From assembly GCF_022398325.1 (NCBI RefSeq), contig NZ_JAKEVD010000019.1, positions 26,685 through 90,684 on the forward strand: a stretch of DNA of 64,000 nucleotides. The letters are read 5' to 3'. This document shows, piece after piece, positions 22,454-32,520 of the stretch; the stretch's first letter is position 1, and every line of letters starts with the position of its first letter. A program made the translations under genes and the position numbers. Under the pieces are notes generated by a model. The model made no database searches, was not told where the DNA came from, and saw nothing but the letters and a program-made list of their open reading frames with translations. Source of the DNA: Shewanella sp. Isolate13. GTDB lineage: Bacteria > Pseudomonadota > Gammaproteobacteria > Enterobacterales > Shewanellaceae.

Positions 22454-23470
22454 ATGACTAAACGATCTATCTATGTAGCCTACACTGGTGGCACCATTGG
22501 TATGCAAAAGACCGAACACGGCTTTGCCCCAGTTGCCGACTTCCTTACCGGCTGCGTTAAAGCAATGCCCGAGTTTTACCACGACGAAATGCCAGATTTT
22601 GTGATTAGTGAATATACTCCGCTGATTGACTCGTCGAATATGAAACCGACCCATTGGCAAATGATCGCTGACGACATTAAAGCTAACTACGATAAGTATG
22701 ACGGCTTTGTGATCCTCCATGGTACCGACACCATGGCGTTTACCGCATCAGCCCTCTCCTTCATGCTACAAGGCCTGCAAAAGCCCGTTATCGTTACCGG
22801 TTCTCAAATCCCTCTCGCTCAGCTTAGATCTGATGGCCAAACAAACCTACTTAACGCTTTATATATTGCTGCTAACTACCCAGTAGCCGAGGTTTGCTTG
22901 TTCTTCAATAACAAACTCTTTCGAGGTAACCGAACCACCAAGGCTCATGCCGATGGTTTCAATGCCTTTGCATCGCCCAATTTTCCACTACTGTTAGAAG
23001 CGGGAATTAAGATCCGTTGGCATGCAGGTCAACGAGCAAAAATTGATCCTAATTTGCCTCTCAAAGTGGCTAAAATCAGTCCACAGCCAATTGGTGTGGT
23101 AACGCTTTACCCCGGAATCAACACCGAGATCTTTGCGAACGTACTGCAGCAACCAGTCAAAGCACTAATCTTATTAACTTTTGGTGTTGGCAACGCTCCA
23201 CAAACCCCCGAATTGCTCAAAACCTTAAAAGATGCACACGAACGGGGCATCGTACTCGTTAACCTAACACAGTGCATGCAAGGTAGAGTCAATATGGACG
23301 GCTATGCAACGGGTAACGCGCTTGCCGAGGCTGGTGTCATAAGTGGCTATGACATGACGACAGAAGCAGCCTTGACTAAACTGCACTACTTATTGTCTAC
23401 CGACATGAGTCCAGATGAAATTCGAGCAGCAATGAAAAAATCTATCGCTGGCGAGTTAACAACAGATTAA
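22454..23470 (+). CDS. ansA: L-asparaginase, cytoplasmic type I
   Basis: Hydrolyses asparagine to aspartate and ammonia. 338 residues without a signal peptide, which marks the cytoplasmic type I enzyme. The two active-site motifs are AYTGGTIGMQ at residues 9-18 (catalytic Thr) and ILHGTDTMAFTASAL (about residues 87-101). The Shine-Dalgarno sequence ahead of ATG is weak. It follows sppA by 310 bases with a terminator between, so it has its own promoter. Confidence 0.95.
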   Translation: MTKRSIYVAYTGGTIGMQKTEHGFAPVADFLTGCVKAMPEFYHDEMPDFVISEYTPLIDSSNMKPTHWQMIADDIKANYDKYDGFVILHGTDTMAFTASALSFMLQGLQKPVIVTGSQIPLAQLRSDGQTNLLNALYIAANYPVAEVCLFFNNKLFRGNRTTKAHADGFNAFASPNFPLLLEAGIKIRWHAGQRAKIDPNLPLKVAKISPQPIGVVTLYPGINTEIFANVLQQPVKALILLTFGVGNAPQTPELLKTLKDAHERGIVLVNLTQCMQGRVNMDGYATGNALAEAGVISGYDMTTEAALTKLHYLLSTDMSPDEIRAAMKKSIAGELTTD

Positions 23471-23483
23471 TCAACACAAAAAC

Positions 23484-23519
23484 AAAAAGCCCGAAACGTT
23501 AATCGCTTCGGGCTTTTTT
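23484..23519. terminator. Bidirectional terminator, ansA / DUF1315 gene
   Basis: AAAAAGCCCGAA ... TTCGGGCTTTTT stem with flanking A and T tracts. It serves ansA (plus) and the gene ending at 23549 (minus). Confidence 0.88.
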
Positions 23520-23548
23520 ATTCATCTCACGAACCTTATTATCAGGAG

Positions 23549-23830
23549 TTAAAGCTCTTCTTGCTTAAACTCTGCAATAGATTCGCCTCTAAACTGCCTT
23601 TTAAGTTCAGACTTTGATAATTCATTGACCTGACCTTCACTGTTTATTGTGAAGTGATCGGTTTGCTTTAGTCTTCTAGCTTGATAAAGCATAACAACCT
23701 GTTGAGTCGATGCACGTTGCTCAGGCGTTAACACGGTACCATCTTCCCACTTACCCAGTTCAACAGCGCTCAGTAGACGCTGATAAACTTCATCGGGCAT
23801 TTCGTCGATAACTTTGTTTATATCGGTCAT
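23549..23830 (-). CDS. DUF1315 family protein (YeaC-like)
   Basis: 93-residue cytoplasmic protein closely resembling E. coli YeaC: MPDEVYQRLLSAVELGKWEDG, then LTPEQRASTQQVVMLYQARR. The family is of unknown function. Its ATG overlaps the stop of the upstream zinc-ribbon gene by 4 bases (23827-23830), which indicates translational coupling. The tail SKSELKRQF is also family-like. Confidence 0.88.
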   Translation of the reverse strand: MTDINKVIDEMPDEVYQRLLSAVELGKWEDGTVLTPEQRASTQQVVMLYQARRLKQTDHFTINSEGQVNELSKSELKRQFRGESIAEFKQEEL

Positions 23831-24144
23831 ACTTTTTTCCGTTTATGCAGAACTATCTGAATTCGAGTAATTAGGTAGCCAACAAAGCCAAGTGAAAATG
23901 CACCAACAGCTATATTTGCTCTCAGGCCTTCAGCGGGCTCGCCTCCCCAAAACCAAATCACTACACCAGCGATAAACAGCGTCAGCGCTAAAAAGCTCTG
24001 ATTCATTAACTGATTCGAACGCTTGATATGGCTAATGACTCTTAGGCTCTCATTATCAGACGAGATCTTCGCCTTACAATATGAACACTCCTTCGCCATA
24101 CTCGAAATGCGTTTATTACAGCTAGGACAATTAACTAATGCCAT
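23827..24144 (-). CDS. Zinc-ribbon membrane protein
   Basis: 105 residues. The N-terminal rubredoxin-like zinc ribbon is CPSCNKRISSMAKECSYC (residues 6-23), followed by two predicted membrane helices, FLALTLFIAGVVIWFWGG and VGAFSLGFVGYLITRIQI, and a basic tail. Probably an inner-membrane protein; function unknown. Coupled by overlap to the DUF1315 gene. Confidence 0.78.
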   Translation of the reverse strand: MALVNCPSCNKRISSMAKECSYCKAKISSDNESLRVISHIKRSNQLMNQSFLALTLFIAGVVIWFWGGEPAEGLRANIAVGAFSLGFVGYLITRIQIVLHKRKKV

Positions 24145-24186
24145 TGGCTACCTCTTAGTTTATGCCTTAAGTTGCACAATAATGTC

Positions 24187-25314
24187 TTACTTAAGTTTAT
24201 CAACCACTGCGTTCATTGCAATTAATGACGCTTCGCCAAGATAAATACAGCGCTCTGGTGACCAACCCGCCATTAAGTCAGGCATATTCGCGTTATCTTT
24301 AAATGGCATCTCTAGGGTGTTTGATAGGCAACCAAAAGTATGTGCAACCCAATTTGAAGCAACGGTTAAGTTAGCTTGGCCAGGTTGATCTTTATCGTAA
24401 CCAAATTTATCTTGGAAATCAGGACTCGCCATCAATAGTGCATCGACAAAGGCTTGCTGGCGCTCAGCATCTTTCTTGGTAAAGGCTGGTACGCCTTCAC
24501 ACCCAGCGAGGAACACGTATGGCAAACCTTCATCACCATGTACGTCATAGAAAAGGTCCACGCCGGTCTCTTTCATCTTATTAACCACATAAAGCACTTC
24601 AGGGCTCTTCTCTAGCGAAGGCGTGCTCCATTCGCGGTTAAGGTTGGTTCCAACGGCATTGGTGCGCAGGTGACCACGGGCACTTCCATCTGGGTTCATG
24701 TTCGGCACAATGTAGAAGTTAGCTTTGTCTAACAGCGCCTTAGCCGTAGGACAGTCACTATCGAGTAGATTGTTCATCAAGCCTTCAACCAACCATTCCG
24801 CCATGGTTTCGCCTGGATGCTGACGTGCGGTGATCCAGATCTTGGCTTTCTCTTCGTCGCCGTCACCAATCTTAACCAAGGTCATATCGCGGCCATCTAG
24901 CGTTAGACCTAGGTGCTCAAGGCTAACTTGTGGATGCACTTGAACAGCGGCGAGCAGATCCTGATGACGCTCGTAGCTGTAAGGCGCAAAATAGGCAATC
25001 TGAATGGCATCACAATCGAGATCAACATGAATCGTTAATTTGCCATCTTTATATTCCGTTGGCAGTCTAAACCAATTTTGTCTGTCGTAAGTCGCTACCG
25101 CTTGGTAATCTTCCCAACCTTTAGTGTAAGAAGCCTTATCTGCATTAACGATGTTAAGTGTGTACTGGTTACCCACCACACCTTCTAGTTTAAAGTTAAA
25201 CCACTGAAAAAATTCTCCGCCTTCATCGGGACGGATCGCTAACTGCACGTCATCTTTATTATCTAAATTGATAACTTCAATGTTGCCACTATCAAAATTC
25301 GCGGTAATACGCAT
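24187..25314 (-). CDS. M14-family cytosolic carboxypeptidase
   Basis: 375 residues with an N-terminal beta-rich domain (about 1-120) and a C-terminal M14 zinc carboxypeptidase domain. Zinc-ligand motifs are ARQHPGETMAEWL (His, Glu) and FYDVHGDEGLPY (His). Substrate-binding segments are GSARGHLRTNAVGTNLNREW, and NTLEMPFKD supplies the catalytic Glu. No signal peptide. This architecture is that of bacterial relatives of cytosolic carboxypeptidases. Physiological substrate unknown. Confidence 0.88.
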   Translation of the reverse strand: MRITANFDSGNIEVINLDNKDDVQLAIRPDEGGEFFQWFNFKLEGVVGNQYTLNIVNADKASYTKGWEDYQAVATYDRQNWFRLPTEYKDGKLTIHVDLDCDAIQIAYFAPYSYERHQDLLAAVQVHPQVSLEHLGLTLDGRDMTLVKIGDGDEEKAKIWITARQHPGETMAEWLVEGLMNNLLDSDCPTAKALLDKANFYIVPNMNPDGSARGHLRTNAVGTNLNREWSTPSLEKSPEVLYVVNKMKETGVDLFYDVHGDEGLPYVFLAGCEGVPAFTKKDAERQQAFVDALLMASPDFQDKFGYDKDQPGQANLTVASNWVAHTFGCLSNTLEMPFKDNANMPDLMAGWSPERCIYLGEASLIAMNAVVDKLK

Positions 25315-25587
25315 AACACTTCCTTTTACTTTTGCTTATACGATTTGACTCTTACAGTTTGCAGCAGCAAACAAGCCAACTGTCGATCTTTGCGCTATAG
25401 AATAAACCAAAATGTGATAAGGAGCAGCCTAAACCCAACAAAAACCGCCAAATATCACAAGCATGCTCACTTAGAAGCAGCCTAAAGCCGAATACAGAGC
25501 TTTACCCCTCCCGTTAAATTCCCTACAATCGCTGCAATTGTTAAAACAAGAGAGAAACGATTCCTCTTGCAGTACCGCATTCGTTAA

Positions 25588-26556
<969 letters not shown>

Positions 26557-26583
26557 AGAAGACTTCTTAAACCGAATATTATT

Positions 26584-26608
26584 AAGCAGGCGTCAAGCCT
26601 GCTTTTTT
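26584..26608 (+). terminator. trxB rho-independent terminator
   Basis: AAGCAGGC-GTCAA-GCCTGCTT stem with T-run, 30 bases after the trxB stop. Confidence 0.9.
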
Positions 26609-27011
26609 GTGCCTGTACGTTTAATGCCTATCTGTATGAGAAAATGATCTACACAGAGCGGTTTTGACAAACTGGCTCACGCGAATAGCCGAAAGAATGA
26701 CGCTGCGCTTCACTCGTTACGAGCCACACGCTCTTGTGCATTCCCACATACATAAAACATTTATTCCTTTCCTTGGAAGTCAGATAGATTAGGCAGCAGA
26801 ACAAGGAAAAATGAAGGCAAAATAATGCAACTGCGGTTATCGAGAGTAACGCTGTCGCAGTTACCAAGGGGAAATTAATGACCTTGCCTCTGCAGCACTA
26901 AAATCTTGCAGAGCAAGCAAGTCTTTATACAGATTGGTATAAGAAGCTAGACTACAAATCTCCCAGTAAAGAATCTATCTACAATGTTGATGCTTTTGGG
27001 GAAATATAAAA
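26609..27011. other. Gene-free stretch between trxB and rplT
   Basis: About 400 bases without a convincing gene. A 72-codon minus-strand frame (26649-26867) has no family resemblance or ribosome binding site. On the plus strand a short frame ending near 27009 reads LYTDWYKKLDYKSPSKES before a stop; DWY...YKSP is reminiscent of the C-terminus of IS3-type transposases, but it is too short to call. Confidence 0.3.
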
Positions 27012-27035
27012 AAAGGGAGCCCTAGGGCTCCCTTT
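27012..27035 (-). terminator. thrS-infC-rpmI-rplT operon terminator
   Basis: A perfect 24-bp palindrome built on AAAGGGAGCC/GGCTCCCTTT, followed by a T-run on the minus strand, 20 bases beyond the rplT stop. Confidence 0.92.
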
Positions 27036-27055
27036 CTAAAAAGATTCTAAACTAA

Positions 27056-27415
27056 TTACTTAGCTAAAGCGTCTTTTGCTTTTTCTACTAAAGTTGCGAA
27101 TACAACTTTATCGAAAACAGCGATGTCAGCTAGGATCTTACGGTCGATTTCGATTGATGCTTTTTTCAAACCATTAATGAAACGGCTGTAAGATAGGCCA
27201 TTTTGACGAGATGCCGCGTTGATACGTGCAATCCATAGTTGACGGAATTGACGTTTCTTTTGACGACGGTCACGGTAAGCATATTGACCAGCTTTAGTTA
27301 CTGCTTGAACAGCAACGCGGTAAGTACGGCTACGAGCGCCATAATAACCTTTAGCTAATTTAAGTACTTTCTTGTGACGAGCACGAGCGGTTACACCACG
27401 CTTAACTCTAGGCAT
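27056..27415 (-). CDS. rplT: 50S ribosomal protein L20
   Basis: 119 residues, standard length. Starts [19 protein letters not shown] and contains [14 protein letters not shown] and [17 protein letters not shown]20 binds 23S rRNA early in 50S assembly; in E. coli it also represses translation of rpmI and rplT by binding the operon mRNA. 18 bases after rpmI. Confidence 0.98.
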   Translation of the reverse strand: MPRVKRGVTARARHKKVLKLAKGYYGARSRTYRVAVQAVTKAGQYAYRDRRQKKRQFRQLWIARINAASRQNGLSYSRFINGLKKASIEIDRKILADIAVFDKVVFATLVEKAKDALAK

Positions 27416-27433
27416 TGTTCTTTACTCCTCTAA

Positions 27434-27628
27434 TTAAGCGTATGGTAGTTGACGTGCAATTGCTGGCACATCAGACTTAGCTACTAAACATTTAGCACGT
27501 AAGTGACGTTTACGCTTAGTGCTCTTCTTGGTCAAAATGTGACGTAAATGGGCTTGCTTGCGCTTGAAACCATTAGCGGTTTTCTTAAAACGCTTTTGTA
27601 CACCCTTGTCTGTTTTCATTTTAGGCAT
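27434..27628 (-). CDS. rpmI: 50S ribosomal protein L35
   Basis: 64-residue basic protein beginning [16 protein letters not shown] and containing [18 protein letters not shown], typical of L35. The frame is open for 8 more codons upstream, but ATG at 27628 gives the conserved N-terminus. Lies between infC and rplT in the conserved operon; the 87-base gap ahead of it is where L20 repression acts in E. coli. Confidence 0.97.
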   Translation of the reverse strand: MPKMKTDKGVQKRFKKTANGFKRKQAHLRHILTKKSTKRKRHLRAKCLVAKSDVPAIARQLPYA

Positions 27629-27715
27629 TGCTAAAACTCCGCATTGGGACAATTAATAAAACGCAAGGCGAGCAGGAAACCTTAACAGGCCCCTGCTACT
27701 TTTATGGTTGCCTTA

Positions 27716-28258
27716 CTATTTCTTTTTCGGCGCTAGAACCATAACAGCTTGGCGACCTTCCATTTTAGGGAAAGACTCCACGACTGCAATTGCTTCCAAA
27801 TCAGTCTTGATACGGTTCAAAAGATCCATACCTAAACTTTGGTGAGCCATCTCGCGACCACGGAAACGCAGCGTTACTTTCGCTTTGTCGCCGTCTTCTA
27901 GAAAACGAGTCAGGTTGCGTAGTTTTACCTGATAATCGTTTTCGTCTGTACCGGGACGGAATTTAATTTCCTTCACCTGTACAATTTTCTGCTTCTTCTT
28001 TTGTTCTTTTTGAGCTTTGGCTTTGTCAAAAAGGAACTTACCGTAGTCCATAACACGACAAACTGGCGGCTCAGCATTAGGACTGATTTCTACAAGATCT
28101 ACGCCAGCTTCGTCAGCGATCTCTTGAGCTTCTCTAATGCTCATGATTCCCAATTGCTCACCGTCAAGACCGTTTAGACGGACTTCTGGCACACCAATGA
28201 TGAGTTCGTTAATTCTGTTCGGGGCCGCCTGGCGCCCTGCTGTTTTCTTGATCTTTAT
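27716..28258 (-). CDS. infC: Translation initiation factor IF-3 with non-standard AUA start
   Basis: IF-3 binds the 30S subunit, prevents subunit joining and discriminates against wrong start codons. Family motifs: [43 protein letters not shown] (in shorter parts) and [17 protein letters not shown]. The conserved N-terminus ([16 protein letters not shown]) continues upstream of the first GTG (28192) to the thrS stop TAG (28262-28264), which is in the same frame. Between them there is no ATG, GTG or TTG. ATA at 28256-28258 lies 8 bases after GGAGG, so it is the likely start; ATC at 28252 is second choice. Rare starts in infC allow IF-3 to control its own synthesis. Gives 180 residues. Confidence 0.92.
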   Translation of the reverse strand: MKIKKTAGRQAAPNRINELIIGVPEVRLNGLDGEQLGIMSIREAQEIADEAGVDLVEISPNAEPPVCRVMDYGKFLFDKAKAQKEQKKKQKIVQVKEIKFRPGTDENDYQVKLRNLTRFLEDGDKAKVTLRFRGREMAHQSLGMDLLNRIKTDLEAIAVVESFPKMEGRQAVMVLAPKKK

Positions 28259-28261
28259 GAC

Positions 28262-30190
28262 CTAATCCTCCAACAAATTGAGACTACGGAGCGAAATCTG
28301 GTTCTTGAGCTTAGTAGCAAATTCTTCGATCTGCATCTTACCTAAGTCAACGCCTTCACGGGTACGCACCGCTACTTCCTTATTTTCCATCTCTTGGTCA
28401 CCAACGACCAATAGATAAGGCACACGCCTTAAGGTATGTTCGCGTATTTTAAAGCCTATCTTCTCATTCCTCAAGTCTTTAGTTGCACGAATTCCATGTT
28501 CTTTGAATAAATTAACGACATTGTCCACATAATCAGACTGTTTATCGGTAATATTCATTACAACAACTTGAACTGGTGACAACCAAGCTGGGAATTTACC
28601 TGCGTATTCTTCAATTAGAATACCCAAGAAGCGCTCTAGTGAACCTAAGATCGCACGGTGGATCATAACAGGTGTTTGACGGCTGTTATCTTCAGCAACA
28701 TAGGTTGCACCTAAACGACCAGGTAGAGCGTAATCGAGCTGCACTGTACCACATTGCCACGCTCTGTCTAGACAGTCATGTAATGTGAATTCAATCTTAG
28801 GTCCGTAGAAGGCACCTTCGCCCGGTAAAATTTCAAATTCGATGTCGTTAGCTTTCAGCGCTTGTTTAAGTGCTTCTTCAGCTCTGTCCCACATCTCATC
28901 ATCACCGATACGTTTTTCAGGACGAGTCGATAGCTTAACCACGATGCTGTTAAAGCCAAATGTAGCGTATGTATCGTAAACCATCTTGATACAAGCGCTC
29001 ACTTCCTGCTGAACTTGCTCTTCAGTACAGAAGATATGGGCGTCATCTTGAGTAAAGCCACGTACACGCATTAGGCCGTGTAGTGAACCCGATGGCTCAT
29101 TACGGTGACAACAGCCAAACTCAGCCATACGAAGTGGTAGATCACGGTAAGACTTAAGACCTTGGTTAAAGATCTGTACATGACCTGGGCAGTTCATTGG
29201 CTTAACTGCGTATTCGCGGTTTTCAGAGCTCGTAGTAAACATGGCTTCTGAGTACTTGTCCCAGTGACCACTGCGTTCCCACAATACTCTGTCCATCATC
29301 AATGGACCTTTTACTTCTTGATAAGTGTATTGGCCAAGCTTTTGACGAATAAACTTCTCAAGTTCTAGGAACAGGCTCCAACCGTCGTTATGCCAGAACA
29401 CCATACCTGGTGCTTCTTCTTGCATATGGTAAAGGTCTAACTGCTTACCAATCTTACGGTGGTCACGCTTAGCCGCTTCTTCAAGACGGTTAAGGTGGAC
29501 TTTAAGTGCTTTCTTATCCGCCCAAGCCGTACCGTAAATACGCTGCAACATCTTGTTGTCTGAGTTACCGCGCCAGTAGGCACCTGCAACACTCATTAAC
29601 TTGAAGTTTTGGCAGAATTTCATGTTAGGTACGTGAGGACCACGACACATGTCGATATATTCTTCATGGTGATAAAGCGCAGGTGTTGAGTCCTTGCTGA
29701 TGTTCTCATCAAGAATCGCCATCTTGTAGCTTTCGCCACGGGCTTCGAAGGTATCACGCGCTTCTTGCCAGCTAACAACACGCTTATCGACGTTGTAATT
29801 AGTCTTTGCAAGCTCTGTCATGCGCTTTTCTAACGCATCGATGTCTTCCTGAGTCAACTTATGGTCTAGGTCAACGTCATAGTAGAAACCATTATCGATA
29901 ACTGGACCGATAGCCATCTTAGTTTCTGGGAACAGTTGCTTGATCGCATGACCTAACAAATGAGCGCACGAGTGACGAAGAATTTCTACGCCCTCTTCAT
30001 CTTTAGCTGTGATGATAGAAAGATCTGAGTCGGCTTCAATCATATCGCAAGCATCTTTTAGCTCGCCGTTCACGCGACCCGCGATACAGGCTTTAGCAAG
30101 ACCTGGACCGATATCAGCAGCAACATCTAAAGTAGAAACAGGGTTAGCAAACTCACGTTTGCTTCCGTCAGGAAGTGTAATAACAGGCAT
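28262..30190 (-). CDS. thrS: Threonyl-tRNA synthetase
   Basis: Charges tRNA-Thr. 642 residues, standard length. Begins with a TGS domain ([19 protein letters not shown]), then the editing domain with [16 protein letters not shown], class II motifs 1-3 in the catalytic core ([38 protein letters not shown]) and the C-terminal anticodon-binding domain ([20 protein letters not shown] in part). First gene of the operon. A hairpin displaying CGU lies just ahead of its Shine-Dalgarno sequence. Confidence 0.98.
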   Translation of the reverse strand: MPVITLPDGSKREFANPVSTLDVAADIGPGLAKACIAGRVNGELKDACDMIEADSDLSIITAKDEEGVEILRHSCAHLLGHAIKQLFPETKMAIGPVIDNGFYYDVDLDHKLTQEDIDALEKRMTELAKTNYNVDKRVVSWQEARDTFEARGESYKMAILDENISKDSTPALYHHEEYIDMCRGPHVPNMKFCQNFKLMSVAGAYWRGNSDNKMLQRIYGTAWADKKALKVHLNRLEEAAKRDHRKIGKQLDLYHMQEEAPGMVFWHNDGWSLFLELEKFIRQKLGQYTYQEVKGPLMMDRVLWERSGHWDKYSEAMFTTSSENREYAVKPMNCPGHVQIFNQGLKSYRDLPLRMAEFGCCHRNEPSGSLHGLMRVRGFTQDDAHIFCTEEQVQQEVSACIKMVYDTYATFGFNSIVVKLSTRPEKRIGDDEMWDRAEEALKQALKANDIEFEILPGEGAFYGPKIEFTLHDCLDRAWQCGTVQLDYALPGRLGATYVAEDNSRQTPVMIHRAILGSLERFLGILIEEYAGKFPAWLSPVQVVVMNITDKQSDYVDNVVNLFKEHGIRATKDLRNEKIGFKIREHTLRRVPYLLVVGDQEMENKEVAVRTREGVDLGKMQIEEFATKLKNQISLRSLNLLED

Positions 30191-30209
30191 GATTATTCCT
30201 TTTCCAGTG

Positions 30210-30230
30210 GTGACCCCTACGTAGGGCCAC
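30210..30230 (-). promoter_or_regulatory. Hairpin in thrS leader, possible autoregulatory operator
   Basis: A perfect 12-bp palindrome CCCTACGTAGGG (30215-30226), framed by GTG and CAC, lies between the thrS start and the rest of the leader. On the mRNA the loop exposes CGU. In E. coli ThrRS represses its own mRNA by binding an anticodon-arm mimic with CGU in a similar place; that role here is inferred. Confidence 0.35.
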
Positions 30231-30476
30231 TTGGTTTTAAATTAAGTATGGGTGCGCACTACTGGGACTAGACCATACAGTGGTCTGTGTTTTCCAGCGT
30301 GCAAGCCGCTAATTCTAGTTGATAGCGAGTGCATGATGCAAGCTTTCCATCCGATTAGTTTTTCTTATCAAGGAACCTGATCAACCGCGGGCAAATGTAA
30401 TGAAACTAACAAGTTAATGTCACAGTTTGTTCACGTTTTACTCCTAACATGGCCGCGACTTAATAAGGAGGTCCTG

Positions 30477-30743
30477 ATGATTAAAACATTGATGTTAACC
30501 GCGGCACTTTTTCAGCCAGAATTCGCAGGCAAAGAGCAGCCAGATACGCTAATAATGAACAAACAAGCCATTGTTGCCTAAATAGAGTCTCAGCTTGATG
30601 CTTCAATCTCGCTGATGACACAGGACTTACTCAACGAATGTAATAGATTAGAAGCCAACAGCGTCCCCACTTGGATTGCAGAGTTTACCCCGACAATAGA
30701 CAGTCGATTGAGTCATAACAAATCTTCTCAAGCGACTCCCTAG
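30477..30743 (+). pseudogene. Small secreted-type protein gene interrupted by an in-frame stop
   Basis: A perfect Shine-Dalgarno AAGGAGG (30465-30471) precedes ATG at 30477. The first 34 codons (MIKTLMLTAALFQPEF...) end at TAA (30579-30581), but the same frame stays open for 53 more codons with protein-like composition (IESQLDASISLMTQDLLNE... , SVPTWIAEFTPTIDSRL) up to TAG at 30741. One base change at the TAA would restore an 88-residue protein with a hydrophobic N-terminus. Family not recognised. A recent nonsense mutation, or a genuine 34-residue peptide, are the two readings. Confidence 0.55.
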
Positions 30744-30869
30744 CAGGAGTGTATTTTGCTGCGACTTCTATTCTTTGCTTGCTCTGGCTATGATGTATTT
30801 ATACTGGGCTAATAGCTAACAATTGTTATATTTTAGCCTCATTTCATCTGCTATCTAAAAGGCTTCAAT

Positions 30870-31607
30870 ATGACAACGTGGGCATTAGTTACGGGCGCAG
30901 CGAAACGGATTGGACGCGCAATTGCAACTCAACTTCATGAGGATGACTACAATATCGTGATCCACTACGGGCAATCTGTAGATGAAGCCCAAACACTATG
31001 CGATGAGCTAAACACTAAGCGCGCCGACTCTGCGATCATTATGCAGGCCGACTTAGCCGACGCTTCCGCATTAGATAGACTAGTCGCGCAAATACAGACT
31101 CGTGCTTTAAGCCTCGAAGTCCTTATTAATAACGCCTCTTGCTTCTATCCGACTCCTATTGGCGAGAGCTCTTTTACTAAAGCACAACAACTGCTTGCGA
31201 CCAACCTTATCGCACCTTACATGTTGGCTGAAAAACTCTGCCCACAACTCTCAGGGAATAGTGGCTGCGTGATTAACCTTTTAGACATCCATGGCAAGCG
31301 CCCACTAAAAGATCATGGACTATACTCTATATCAAAGGCTGCACTTGAAATGGCAACACTGTCATTGGCCCAAGAACTCGCCCCGAACATACGCGTAAAT
31401 GGCGTATCACCCGGTGCAATTCTCTGGCCGGAACAGTCCAATATGGAATCGCAACAAGCTGTTTTAGGCGCAATCCCCTTGGCGAAGCTTGGACAGCCAG
31501 AAGACATTGCCAAGCTTATTTCACATTTAGTTAGCGCGCCTTATATCACAGGCCAAGTGATAGCTGTCGATGGAGGGCGAAGTGCAGTAGGTTTTATGGG
31601 AGCGTAA
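30870..31607 (+). CDS. SDR-family pteridine reductase-like oxidoreductase
   Basis: 245-residue short-chain dehydrogenase/reductase. The cofactor motif TGAAKRIGRAIA (about residues 8-19) is of the pteridine-reductase type, with an arginine suited to NADPH. Catalytic residues resemble PTR1: Asp in NLLDIHGKRP and YSISK in GLYSISKAALEMA. Likely reduces dihydropterins or dihydrofolate, as FolM does, but another carbonyl substrate is possible. The next gene starts 2 bases after its stop. Confidence 0.85.
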   Translation: MTTWALVTGAAKRIGRAIATQLHEDDYNIVIHYGQSVDEAQTLCDELNTKRADSAIIMQADLADASALDRLVAQIQTRALSLEVLINNASCFYPTPIGESSFTKAQQLLATNLIAPYMLAEKLCPQLSGNSGCVINLLDIHGKRPLKDHGLYSISKAALEMATLSLAQELAPNIRVNGVSPGAILWPEQSNMESQQAVLGAIPLAKLGQPEDIAKLISHLVSAPYITGQVIAVDGGRSAVGFMGA

Positions 31608-31609
31608 TT

Positions 31610-31810
31610 ATGCGATTCATCAACAAGACGATTAGCTGTCCTCACTGCGGGCACCACCAACACATTAATATCGATGCGACTTGTGGCGATCAGGATTACT
31701 ATGAGGACTGCCGCGTGTGCTGCAACCCAATCCATATGCGATTGCACATGGATGAAGCACAACATAAGATTGAACTTTTTATAGATTCAGACGATGAGCA
31801 GATCTATTAA
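31610..31810 (+). CDS. CPXCG-motif cysteine-rich small protein
   Basis: 66 residues with a zinc-binding pattern: SCPHCGHHQ at residues 9-17 and DCRVCCNPIHM at about 33-43. The acidic C-terminus ends DSDDEQIY. Matches the CPXCG cysteine-rich family of unknown role. ATG two bases after the SDR stop, with GGAGCG inside the SDR end as ribosome binding site, so the two are co-translated. Confidence 0.85.
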   Translation: MRFINKTISCPHCGHHQHINIDATCGDQDYYEDCRVCCNPIHMRLHMDEAQHKIELFIDSDDEQIY

Positions 31811-31870
31811 CCACTAACGCCCTTTTCCATCGACTTGGGCGCAGCAGTGAACCGCTCTGCTGCAACGATA

Positions 31871-32485
31871 TTACTCGGCAAATCGCTTGGCTAGCACACG
31901 TTCAACCGTGTCCACGATCGCCTGAGTTTGGCTGTCTATCTCAATATTAATCACATCGCCTTTTTGGTAACCATCAAGATTAGTAAGCTTCAGTGTTTCA
32001 GGGATCAAGTGCAGCATAAAGGTGTCTTCTGTTACCTCGCCCACTGTCAGGCTGCAACCATTAACGCCAACGAAGCCTTTATACAAAATGTAGTTCATCC
32101 ATTTAGGTTCAACTTTCAAACGGATATCATAATGCTCTTCAGTGGCACTGACGAAATCGACCTCTGCTAGGGTGTGAACATGGCCCGATAAAATATGTCC
32201 ACCAATCTCACTACCAAAGGTTAATGAACGCTCGATGTTAACCTGTGAGCCAACTCTCAGTTTTGATAGGTTAGTTAGCTTAAGGGTCTCTTCCATTACA
32301 TCGAAAAACACCCTATCATCCTCTATTCTTGTAACCGTTAGACATACACCGTTATTTGCGACACTTGCCCCTAGTGAAAGTCCCTCGCGCAAATCCGGCC
32401 CAATTGCGATTTGTAGCGTGTTTAAGCCTGATTTCTTATCTATCGCCAACACTTCGCACGTTGCTTGAACTATACCTGTAAACAT
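31871..32485 (-). CDS. ribE: Riboflavin synthase, alpha subunit
   Basis: Dismutates two 6,7-dimethyl-8-ribityllumazine molecules into riboflavin. 204 residues made of two similar beta-barrel domains: MFTGIVQATCEV... with NNGVCLTVTRI in the first and GVNGCSLTVGEVTED in the second; GGHILSGHVHT is the domain hinge motif. The arrangement divergent from a MATE efflux gene (35 bases apart) is as in E. coli ribC/mdtK. No RFN-type leader fits in the gap. Confidence 0.95.
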   Translation of the reverse strand: MFTGIVQATCEVLAIDKKSGLNTLQIAIGPDLREGLSLGASVANNGVCLTVTRIEDDRVFFDVMEETLKLTNLSKLRVGSQVNIERSLTFGSEIGGHILSGHVHTLAEVDFVSATEEHYDIRLKVEPKWMNYILYKGFVGVNGCSLTVGEVTEDTFMLHLIPETLKLTNLDGYQKGDVINIEIDSQTQAIVDTVERVLAKRFAE

Positions 32486-32520
32486 TATTATCTCTCGTTA
32501 GTATATTAAGGGCTGTACCC

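Noticed and set aside
22391..22720. 109-codon minus-strand frame overlapping the start of ansA
   Set aside because: It is antisense to the well-supported asparaginase gene and has no ribosome binding site or similarity.
26649..26867. 72-codon minus-strand open frame between trxB and rplT
   Set aside because: No ribosome binding site, no family resemblance, and the region has no neighbouring transcript signals on that strand.
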